DNA of 64,000 nucleotides from Symbiodinium natans (taxonomy: Eukaryota > Sar > Dinophyceae > Suessiales > Symbiodiniaceae). The translations under genes and the position numbers were made by a program. Positions 26,001-37,000 of this stretch are shown here, piece by piece. The notes below the pieces were generated by a model that was not told where the DNA came from, ran no database searches, and saw nothing but the letters and a program-made list of their open reading frames with translations. Within the stretch, counting starts at the first letter, position 1; every line of letters begins with the position of its first letter. The stretch covers positions 1,701,592-1,765,591 of the forward strand of contig CAJNDS010000557.1 in assembly GCA_905221605.1 (NCBI GenBank), given 5' to 3'.

Positions 26001-29000
26001 TGAGCTGAAGCCCTCATCCGTCAGCCCTAAACCCTAAACCCTAAACCCTAAACCCTAAACCCCCTTTGAGCTCCCAGGTTCTCACACTCATCGTCATGGT
26101 CGTGCAGGTCGTGTTGCAAGGGTTGATCCGAAACTCCGATGTGGGGTTTAATTGGGGTTTAGGGTTTCGGTTTCAGGGTTTTGGGTTTGGGGTTTAGGGT
26201 CAGGGTTTAGGGTTTTGGGTTGAAAGTTTAGGGTCTAGGCCTTCGGATTTTCGTGTTTAATTTTTTTTTCGGGGGGGGGGGGGGGGGGGACTTGCAGAGT
26301 TTGGGAGCTGCCGTTGGTATGCGTCCGAGCTCAAGCCCCACAGGCCTTCGGGACCTACAGCTTGTTTGATTCTTTCGAGGCCTACGCCCGAAGCCCTAAA
26401 CCCTACACCCTAAACCCTATAAACCCTAAAGCCGAAACCCTAAATCCTAAACCCTAAACCCTGAAACCCTAAACCCAAAACTAAGCCCTAGATCCCCAGG
26501 AAAGAAAGGCTCGGTTGCTGCAAAAAGTCTCCGCAACGGAAGGAGCCCATCCTGTACTGCCTTCTCCAGTGGGAGGCGCGGCTGTTCTTGAGAAGAGGGT
26601 TTAGGGTTTGGGGTCTAGGGTTTAGGGTTAGGGTTTAGGGTTTAGGGTTTAGGGTTTAGGGTTTAGGGTTTAGGGTTTAGGGTTTAGGGTTTAGGGTTTA
26701 GGGTTTAGGGTTTAGGGTTTAGGGGGTAGGGTTTAGGGTTTAGGGTTTAGGGTTTAGGGTTTAGGGTTTAGGGTTTAGGGTTTAGGGTTTAGGGTTTAGG
26801 GTTTAGGGTTTAGGGTTTAGGGTTTAGGGTTTAGGCTCCAGCGCCCACCAGGAAGTCGATGGGTGAGTCAAGGTTTCCTGATTAGCAGGGCTTGTAGTGG
26901 CCTTTAGTTTGAGAGGTTTTCACTTCAACCCTGACCCGGCAATACTTTGGCAAGAGAGGGTCGAGAAAAGTGTTCAGGACTACCGGTAGCATGCCGGGCG
27001 GCAACGATGGCATCACGGAAACTCATGGAGCATGTTCAGGTTGGGAGAACCATGGACCATCCCAGTTTTGTGCATTAACTCATGGTGTCACGTCCATTGT
27101 TGTGGTTGTTGTGGTTGTTGTGGTTGTTATGGTTGTTGTGGTCGTCGCTTGTCTTCGCGGGCCCCCGTGGTTGGGAGGTACATTCAAACTAGCTCTAGTC
27201 AAACTAGCTCTAGTCACACACGATCATCCAGAAGAATGGCAAGATCCATCCAAAAAATGGGGTATACAAGGTTTGTGGGGCTGTATGTAGGGCTAATTGT
27301 TCTTTCTGCATAGGTTCCGCTAGGCCCGAATGTCTCTTCTCCTAAACCCCGAAGCCAGCAACCGCAAAACTCGACCCTGTTTGGGGCTTCGCAAAAACCT
27401 CCGACCCTCTCGTCATTCAACCAAGCCTTCCTACTACAATGCCCTAAATTAATCCCTAAACCCTAAACCCTGCACCTTTCTCCTGCCGACTCCTGATTTC
27501 GGTTGCAGGGCGACTTTCCGGGCGCCGGCACCTTCACGCAGAGCTGCCCGGCAGGGCTGGCGCGGAAGGAGACGTTAAGGTTTAGGACTTAGGGCTTAGG
27601 GCTTAGGGCTTAGGGCATAGGGCTTAGAGCTTAGGGCTTAGGGTTTAGGGTTGAGGGTTCACGCTACACCCTTCCCAGCGCTGATGATGGGAGGATGGCT
27701 ACTCCGTGGCCTCGATGATCGCGCCCCTTGCAGCACCGCTCTTTTGTTCTCGCTTAGGGTTGAGGGTTTAGGGTTTAGAGTTTATATAGGGTTTAGGGTT
27801 TAGGGTTTAGGGTTTAGGGCTTAGGGTTTAGGGTTTAGGGTTTGGGGTTTGGGGTTTAGGGCAATTAAGGCACCTACATAAAGTTGCCAGAAGTAGGAAG
27901 CTGCGTGTTGCCGCAGAACCCTAAACGCTGATGACCCTAAGCACTCTCGTCCAGCTTGTTGGCTTCATGCGCCTACTGCGCTAGCTGAAAACAGCAACCC
28001 TGGTGTGAGACTGGCAAGGGAAAGGCAAGGAAACCGAGGTTTCGGGTTTAGGTTGCGGAGTTAAGGTTTAGGTATGGGGCTTTGCGCTCAAGATCTCCAA
28101 AAAACCTACGTCACTCGAAACTTAGACCGTGCAGCACCAAGCCCGAAACCCTAAACCCTAATCATGCGCCTAAGGGCTGCACCCCAAACCGCAAACCCTG
28201 ACACCCCTTACAGCATCGACCCCCTAAACCATGTACCCTAAGCCCTATTAACCCAGAAGACTACTGAAGCCACCAAGGCTTCTTTTGTACTTTATGCGAA
28301 TTACGGACCTCAGCTTCTTGGCTTGTAAGCCGTGCTGCCGTGCTGGGTTTAGGGTTTGGGGTTTGGGGTTTTGGGTTTGGGGTTTTGGGTTGGGGGTTGG
28401 GGGTTTGGGGATTGGGGTTTAGGGTTTAGGGTTTAGGGTTTAGGGTTGTGAACAGTGTTGCCGTGTTGGGGTTTTCGCGCGTTTTAAAGCCGGCCTCTCG
28501 TGTATTGTGTAGGTGCCTCCTAAGTTTAGCGGGGGCACAGTTTCCAGACTCCAAAACCTCAACCCCAACACCCAAAGAACCTAAACATTCCGAAACCCTA
28601 CTCCCCAAAACGCCCTAAAACCTAAATCCCCGCCTAAAGCCCTCAAACCCTCAACCCCGATCCGGCAGAGGGTTAGAGCGGAAACTCAGCGGGCTTTAGG
28701 GGTCCGGGTGAGAAGCTGGCCTGCCTCCTCAACCTCACCCAGTTCCTGCCAGGTCTTAGTTGAGGGTTTGGGGTTTAGGGTTTAGGGTTTAGGGTTTAGG
28801 GTTTAGGGACACCCCAACCCTAAACCCTTAAACCCAGAAGTCCTCCAACCCCACAAGGCATCCTTTCCACTTGGGCGTCGGCATTCTTGCTGGTGTGCGC
28901 CCGCATGGTGCAGGACCGGCCGAAGTCGGGATTACCCTAGAAACCTCAGGGCTCACAGAGTTCATGGAGTTTTCCGCAGTTTAGGGTTTAGGGTGCAGGG

Positions 29001-32000
29001 TTTAGGGTTTATAGGGTTTGAAAGGGTTTTTCAGGGTTTGTAGGGATTGTTGGGCTTGTAGGGCTTGTGGAGTTCGGCCTTCGGGGGACTCTTTGCACCC
29101 TGCAAACGCTAAAAAGCAAGCCTCTAAACCCCAAGCCCCAAACCTTAAACTCCAAACTCGATCCAGCAAAAGCTTGCCTTATGCCCTTGACACGGGCTAG
29201 GGCTGAAAAAGACGCCTTGTTTGTGTGGTTGTGTGTGTGTCCTAAACCCTAAATCCTAAACAAGCCCTTTCAAGCCCTGGTCATCCCTGTTCTCTCCCGA
29301 CGCCCTACCCTAACCCCTAGACCCTTAACCCTCATGTTGCCGTGGGCTTTTGCCCCAAAACCCTAAGCCCTAAACCCTAAACCCTAAACCCTAAACGGTG
29401 ACTCAACAGCCAGGGGGGGAGGGGGGGGAATTGAAGCTTGAGCGTGCAGGGAAATGGGCAAAAGCCCCAAACCCTACACCCTAACCCCTAAACCCCTAAA
29501 CCCCTAAACCCCTAAACCCCTAAACCCCTAAACCCCTAAACCCCTAAACCCCTAAACCCCTAAACCCCTAAACCCCTGAACCCCTGAAACCCTAAACCCT
29601 AAACCCTAAACCTAAACCCTAAACCCTCAACCCTAAACCCTAACCCCTAAACCCTAACCCCTAAACCCTACCCTCCAAGGAGCTCTGTCTGTTTTTAGTG
29701 TCCCTGGTGGTGCTGGTGCTGGCGTTCTCGACCTCTGTCAGCGTGCACTTGGGCCTGCAAACCTACCCTTCCCCAATGTCCCCAATGGCGAGTTTAGGGT
29801 TCAGGGTTGTTTAGGGTTTAGGGTTTATGGTTCAGGGTTCAGGGTTTAGGGTTTTAGGGTTTAGGGTTGGTTGTACCCATGCCTTGGGAGCTTCTTCCAG
29901 GCAAAGTGGGGGAAAGGTTTTGCCTACCGAGACCCGAGAATCCCAGAGCAGGTGGGACGTGAGGGGAGCAGATTTTCGGGTGCACCCAGCCTTGGTGTGG
30001 TTTTAGGGTTTGAGGTTTCGGCTTTACAAACCCTAAACCCAAACCCTAAACCCTTTACTGCCCTTTACTTTCATACCTTTTGTCAAAAACACCCTGGTGC
30101 TTTGCTTGAAGCTTGGAGCCTTTGGGTGCTTAGAGGTGAGGGTTGAGTTACTGTGACTCAAGAAGCCCTGTAGCAAGCGAAGCCTTGAATGCAAAAGGCT
30201 TGGGGTTTAGGATTTTGGGTTTAGGTTTTCGGGTTAGGGTAATGTTGTACCTGCTTTAGTGGCGGTCCTGTGGTTTAAAGTCAAGCTTGCCAGGCAGTTC
30301 AGGACACTCTGACTGTTTGGGGGTGCGCCGTAGTATCCTCCATTAAGTCACTCGTCCGGGTGTCGGCGCGCCAGTACAGGCTACCTAAACTCCTCCCTTG
30401 TAAATCACACAAAGCCCGTGGATCGTTCACAGAGAGCAGAAACCAGCTTCTACTGCTCGGGGAGAGGGGAGGCGGGGGGGGGGGCCACACAAAGCCGGGA
30501 AAAGGTACAAATGCACGCCTGACCCTGGACTCTAAATCCCCCAAACCTGCACCCCAGACCCTAAACACACCAACACCCGGTCCAACCCCAAAGCCCCCAA
30601 AGGCTGCATCCGACACTGCCGGATTTTTCTCGCCCGGATCTAGCGGCGGTCTCCTTCTCGGAGTCTGGGCGACTTTTTCATTCTGAATCTCAATTGTGTA
30701 CCGCAGATAGGCTTAAGATGTTTGTTCTGGTTTCCCCTTTTTTGCTAGTCGTCTTTTGCTTGTTTTCTAGCTTTAAATTTGTTTTGTGCGTTTTGCTTTT
30801 GCATGTTTTTTCGACTCTTCGGGGGCTCATGGGGATGCTCTAAGCTCATCTTCTTCCTGGGGAGGCCCTTGGGATCTCTTGACATTTTCCCTGGTTGCTT
30901 TGAAGAAGATCCTGCACGGGGCCCCCTTAAAGCCCCAACAGTCTAAAACCCTGAAGCCCTTAAGCCTTAAACCCTAAGCCCCTAACACCCTGAAACCCTC
31001 AAACCCTCATCCTTAAATGCAAAAACTCTAAAACCCTAAACCCCAAAACCCCGTAAGCTCTGAAACCCTCAGACCCTGAAGCCCTAAAACCTTAAAACCT
31101 CACCCTCAAACCCTGAAACCCTTAAACCCTAAAGCCCCAAAACCCTAAGCCCTAAACCCTAAACCACCCCAAAACCCCAAACCCTAAACCACCCTAAAAC
31201 CCTAAACCCCAAACCCTAAACCCTAAACCACCCAAAAGCCCTAAAACCCCAAGGAGATCGCTCTCGGGATGTATCCACGACAACGCTTTATTGACCTGGA
31301 AGACTACGGATTGATCATGGCATTGGTGTGCCCTTTGGGAAGAGTTAAGGTTTGGGGTTTGGGGTTTGGGGGTTTGGGGTTTGGGGTTTGGGGTTTGGGG
31401 TTTGGGGTTTGGGGTGTAGGGTTTCGGGTTTAAGGTTTAGGATTTGGTTTAGGGTTGAGGTTCGTGGGGTCTGAGACTGAGAGGGTGTAGGGGATCTAAG
31501 GCTTGGAACCCTAAACCGATGTAAGGTTTCAGGGCTTCACGGGTTTAAGGGTCTCGGGACGTAGAGCTTTCGGGTTCAGAGGTTTTAGGAGTTGCTCTTG
31601 CAGCCCTTGTGTTGTTACCTGGGATTGGGCTGGCTCTTCGGTGAACATTGCGCTGGCGTGGCGGATCAAGGCCAATGTCCCCGCACGACAAGTGCGAATT
31701 CATCAAGAGATCACGGGCTTACGTCTGAGCCCAGAATCTTACACCCCAAAACCCTAAACGCTTAGGGCCCCCCGCGATAATTTCCCTTTCAGATATCCTG
31801 GGTGTTTCCTCTCACCCTCGAACCCAGAAACCCCACTGAAAACCCCAAAGCCTTGCTCCCTCAATCATTGGGTTTACGAAAGGGTCAGGAGTCGAGGGTC
31901 TACAGGCCTTAGTGAAGCTCATCCACGTCCCTGGAGCACCACTTCATTTTCACTGACTGTCCTGTCGGCTGACGGGGGTTTGGGGTTTAACGCTAAGGGT

Positions 32001-33577
32001 GCAAGGATTTAAGCGTTAACGGTTTGACGGTGTAAGGGTTTACAGGTTCAAGGGTTTATGGGTTTAAGGCTGTGAGGGTTTAAGGATTTAAGGGCTTAAG
32101 GCTTTGCGGGTTTAAGGGTTTACGGGTTAAGGGGTTTAAGGGGATTCAAGGATTTAAGTGTTCAAGCCGTAAACCCTAAACCCTAAACCCTAAACCCTAA
32201 ACCCTAAACCCTAAACCCTAAACCCTAAACCCTAAACCGCATGGAGCGTTTTGGACGCCGTGGAGGGTTAACGTCCATTCGGTGAGGTCTGTTCATAGTC
32301 ATCTCGTTGGTCTTCCTGCTCAACCTCCTGCCGCTTGGGCTTAGGGCTTAAGGGCGTAGGGTGTAGGGTTTAGGGTTTAGGATGTAGGGTTTAGGGTTTA
32401 GGGTTTAGGGTGTAGGGTTTAGGGTTTAGGGTTTAGGGTTTAAGGGTTTAAGAGTTTAAGGGTTTAAGGATTTAAGGATTTAGTTCTTAGGATCCAGTCC
32501 AGCTCTGGCAGGCTAGGGTTGGAGGGTTGGGGTTTAGGGCTTAGGGTTCGCGACTTATGTTTCACCAGCTTTGCTGTGAGACCCTCTTTAGAGACAAGCT
32601 GGCCATCGCAAACAGGAACATGCGATGCACTACAGGCTAGGGGAAGGGGGGCGGGAGGGGTGGGGGGGGGGGGGGGTGGGGGGCACGAGAGATCCTTTTT
32701 TAAAGACAAGGTTCCTGAACTATGAAGGGGGATTTGCCTTCTCCTTCAGCTCACCTGAGACCCTGCACAATCAGGGGTTCAGGGTTTAGGGTGTAGGGTT
32801 TAGGGGTTTAGGGTTTAAGGGTTTAAGGGTTTAGGCTTTAAGGGTTTAGGGTTTAGGGCTGAGGGTTTGAGAATCATCGAGTTTCCAAGGGTGGCGCAGC
32901 TCAACACTGCCTACCAAAAGCTGGCAGCGGACATGGTGGGCTTCGCGCGGCTGAACCGAGGACTCGGGACAAGATCGGAGGGTTTAGGGTTTAGGGTTTG
33001 GGGTTTAGGGTTTAGGGTTTAGGGTTTAGGGTTTAGGCTTCAGGCTTAGGGTTTTGGGTCTTAAGGCTTAGGGGTGTGGGGATTAGAGGAGGGTTTCAGG
33101 TTTTTAGGGACTCATGGCTTTGGGTTTTTTTCTAGGCCTTCAAGGGGCTTCTTGGGTAGGGCCCTGAACCCTGAACCCTGAACCCTAAGCAACGTGAGGT
33201 CTGAAACCTTCTCTGGGTTACGAAAGCCTTGCGCGGCTGGGTGTCATGACCACGTTCCGGGTTTAAAGGGTTTAAAGGGTTTAAAGGGCTTAAAGGGCTT
33301 AAAGGGCTTAACGGGCTTAATGGGTTTAATGGGTTTAATGAGTTTTGGGTTTAGGGTCTGGGGAGGCTTTTAGAGCTCCAGGAGATAGGGTTTAGGGTTT
33401 GCCGGCATGGGTTCGGGGCTTTCAGTTCGCAGGAAAGATCACCGTGGAGATGTTCCTTGACCTGCAGCTACTTCTGGCTTGACACCCACATCGTCTGCCC
33501 AAATCTCCCAACTCCTAAACTTCTAAAACAAGGCCCGAAACCCAAACCCCTCAATGCCCCCCCCCCCAAAAAAAAAA

Positions 33578-33614
<37 letters not shown>

Positions 33615-33980
33615 CAGACCCTTAACCCCAAACAATCCCTAAACCCCTAAATTCGCAACCCCAAGCTGCATGCCCCGAACCCAAATCCCCCCCCTCCCCC
33701 CATCCCCCAACAAAAAGCCCAAACCCCAAACCCCAAACCCCAAACCCCAAACCCCAAACCCTAAACCCTAAACCCCAAACCCCAAACCCTAAACCCTAAA
33801 CCCCGAACCCTAAACCCCAAACCCCGAAGCTCCCAAACCCCTCAGCCCGGGCCCCAGTACCAATCACTATTCGAACCCTCAGCTCCCCGCCAGGGCTTAG
33901 GGTTTAGGGTTTAGGGTTTAGGGTTTAGGGTTTAGGGTTTAGGGTTTAGGGTTTAGGGTTTAGGGTTAAGGGTTAAGGGT

Positions 33981-34012
<32 letters not shown>

Positions 34013-37000
34013 CGTTTCGGGCTTAGGGTTCAGGGTTCAGGTTTCAGGGTTCAGGGTTCAGGGTTCAGGGTTTAGGGCCCTAGCACCCCTGTGAAACCCT
34101 AACGCCCTTAAATCCCCTGGGCCGTCAACAAAGGGCCCCAAGAACCTTGTAGCACCCGGCGTCTCTTTATTTTGCGGAGGTTTGGGTTTGTGATTTAGGG
34201 TTTAGGGTTGAGCGTTACTTTTAGGGTTTGGGATTTATAGGGTCTAGGGTTCAGGGTTTAGGATTTAGAGTGTAGGGTTTAGGGTTTAGGGATTAGGGTA
34301 GCTTGCAAGACCACCAGTGGATTTGGGGTGTGAAATGTTTGGGTTCCATGGGTTTGGGCGTCGTCTTGGGGGTTTGCATGTGGAGGCTTGGGTTTGATCG
34401 GGGGCTCAAGGGTTTAGGGTTTAGGGTGTTCTCTTTGGGGGGGGGGGGGGGGGGGTTCCTGATTCATTTCTTTCAGCACGTCTCCGTGGGGGGATACCAA
34501 GACCGTTTGCGCTTCTGTGCTCCAGTGTCGTAGCCCTAAACCCTAAACTGCTGTCGTTTAGGTTGAGGGTTAAACCTGTACATGGTTCGCCGTGGAGTTT
34601 CCCCAAAGCCCTAAACCCAAATCCCACTAGAGCTTGCCGTGAAATCAAAAGCCAGCTCTACATGCAACCCGCCAGCCTCAACCCTAGTTACCCTAAACCC
34701 TAAACCCCTAAAACCCTAACCCCAGACTACAACCCTAAAACCCAAAACCCAAAACCCTAAACCCTAAACCCGAAACCCGAAACCCGAAACCCTAAACCCT
34801 AAACCCTCTTTTACTATGTATATTTAAACCCTAATGACCTTCGTCGGCAAATGGTTTTTTTCCACCCGGGGGGGGGCCCTAAACCCTGACCCCCTTCGTC
34901 GGCAATGGTTTTTTTCCACCCGGGGGGGGCCCTAAACCCTGACCCCCTTCGTCGGCAAATGGTTTTTTTCCACCCGGGGGGGTCCTAAACCCTGACCCCC
35001 TTCGTCGGCAAATGGTTTTTTTCCACCCAGGGGGGGCCCTAAACCCTGACCCCCTTCGTCGGCAAATGGTTTTTTTCCACCCGGGGGGGGCCCTAAACCC
35101 TGACCCCCTTCGTCGGCAAATGTTTTTTTTCCACCCGGGGGCCCTCAAAACACCCCAAATGAGGGGGACCCCAGGATCGGCCCCGGCCCCAGTTCAAGAT
35201 GCGATTTTTTAGTATTGAAATCGACGGTTCTGGGTGGCCTCCTGTGTTCTGGATTTTTGACAAAAACCGGGGGGGGCCCTAAACCCTGACCCCCTTCGTC
35301 GGCAAATGGTTTTTTTCCACCCGGGGGGGCCCTAAACCCTGACCCCCTTCGTCGGCAAATGGTTTTTTTCCACCCGGGGGGGCCCTAAACCCTGACCCCC
35401 TTCGTCGGCAAATGGTTTTTTTCCACCGGGGGGGGCCCTAAACCCTGACCCCCTTCGTCGGCAAATGGTTTTTTTCCACCCGGGGGGGCCCTAAACCCTG
35501 ACCCCCTTCGTCGGCAAATGGTTTTTTTCCACCCGGGGGGGCCCTAAACCCTGACCCCCTTCGTCGGCAAATGATTTTTCTCCACCCAAAAGGACCCTAA
35601 ACCCTGACCCCCTTCGTCGGCAAATGGTTTTTTTCCACCCGGGGGGGGCCCTAAACCCTGACCCCCTTCGTCGGCAAATGGTTTTTTTCCACCCGGGGGG
35701 GGGGCCCTAAACCCTGACCCCCTTCGTCGGCAAATGGTTTTTTCCCACCCAGGGGGGGCCCTAAACCCTGACCCCCTTCGTCGGCAAATGGTTTTTTTCC
35801 ACCCAGGGGGGGGCCCTAAACCCTGACCCCCTTCGTCGGCAAATGGTTTTTTCTATTTGGGGCATAGGGTTTAGGGCTCGTAGGGTTTGGGGCATAGGGT
35901 TTAGGGCTAAATTTTGCTCCCAAAACACCCCAAATGAGGGGGACCCCAGGATCGGCCCCGGCCCCAGTTCAAAATGCGATTTTTTGATGGTTCTGGGTGG
36001 CCTCTCGTTTTCTGGATTTTTGATCGAGCTTCACCGGCTTCAGGATTTCAAGTTTTTTCACGTTCTGTCAAGGTTTTTCAAAGTTTTCAGTGTTTATTAA
36101 GGTTTTCCAATGTTTTTCAGGGTGTTTCAGGGTTTTTTAACCCTCAATTCTGATGACGGGCCGACCTTTTCACAGCCTAGTGGGTCGTATTTTCCAATTT
36201 TAAAGGCAAAATAGTCTTCGGAGACCCCCCCTTGCCTCAAACTCCGACCCCCCCTTGAGAGGGAAAGTTTGCCTCCCAAAACACCCCAAATGAGGGGGAC
36301 CCCAGGATCGGCAAGGCTCCCAATTAAAAATGCGAATTTTTAGTACTGAAATCGACGGTTCTGGGTTTTCTGGATTTTTGACCAAAACCGAGCCTTCACC
36401 GATCGGGGCTTCTAAACCGTAGGGTTTAGGGCCCTAAGAGCATAAAGGGCTTATTGCGGGCCTTAGATTAGATTTCGGGTTTTGGGTCCGTTAAAAACTA
36501 AAATATTTTGGACCAATTGGACTTTGAGCTTTTAAGCCTACCGGGAAAGTATTGAGTGAACTTTATATTTTCTCAATGTTATGGGTTTCTTGGGTGGGTG
36601 GGATTTTTTTCCAACGCTTGACAAGCTGCTTGACTAGTGAATGCTCGGACTTGAGATGCTGAACCCTAAACCCTAAACCCTAAACCCTAAACCCTAAACC
36701 CTAAACCCTAAACCCTAAACCCTAAACCCTAAACCCTAAACCCTAAACCCTAAACCCTAAACCCTAAACCCTAAACCCTAAACAAACCCAAAGAGGCCCT
36801 AAGCCCCCAACCCCAAGACGAGGCTCACCTCGGTCACGCAGAAGAGCTGGCAGCGCTTTCTGGACTCAGGGTCTCAGGGTTATTTAGGGTTTAGGGTTTA
36901 GGGTTTAGGGTTTAGGGTTTGGGGTTTGGGGTTTAGGGTTTGGGGTTTAGGGTTTAGGGGTGAGGGTCTTAGGGATGGAGGGCTTGGGGCTTCGGGGGCT

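Larger units (their letters stand above)
33452..36822 (+). other. Longest intron (3.4 kb) of the giant gene
   Basis: In order it holds an (AT)n tract, a CCCCAAA/CCCTAAA array (33718-33835), a TTTAGGG/TTGAGGG/TTCAGGG array (33895-34080), a poly-G tract (34437-34456), the 17-copy minisatellite, three copies of a roughly 110-bp repeat, and a final CCCTAAA array (36660-36785). No gene seen in it. Confidence 0.75.

Noticed and set aside
27085-27150. GTTGTGGTT minisatellite as coding (poly-Val or CCGCCG frames)
   Set aside because: Simple repeat in an intron; neighbouring exons 35 and 36 join in phase without it.
34879-35148. 89-codon minus-strand ORF with tandem peptide repeats
   Set aside because: Follows the minisatellite period; copy-to-copy indels shift the frame in the rest of the array.
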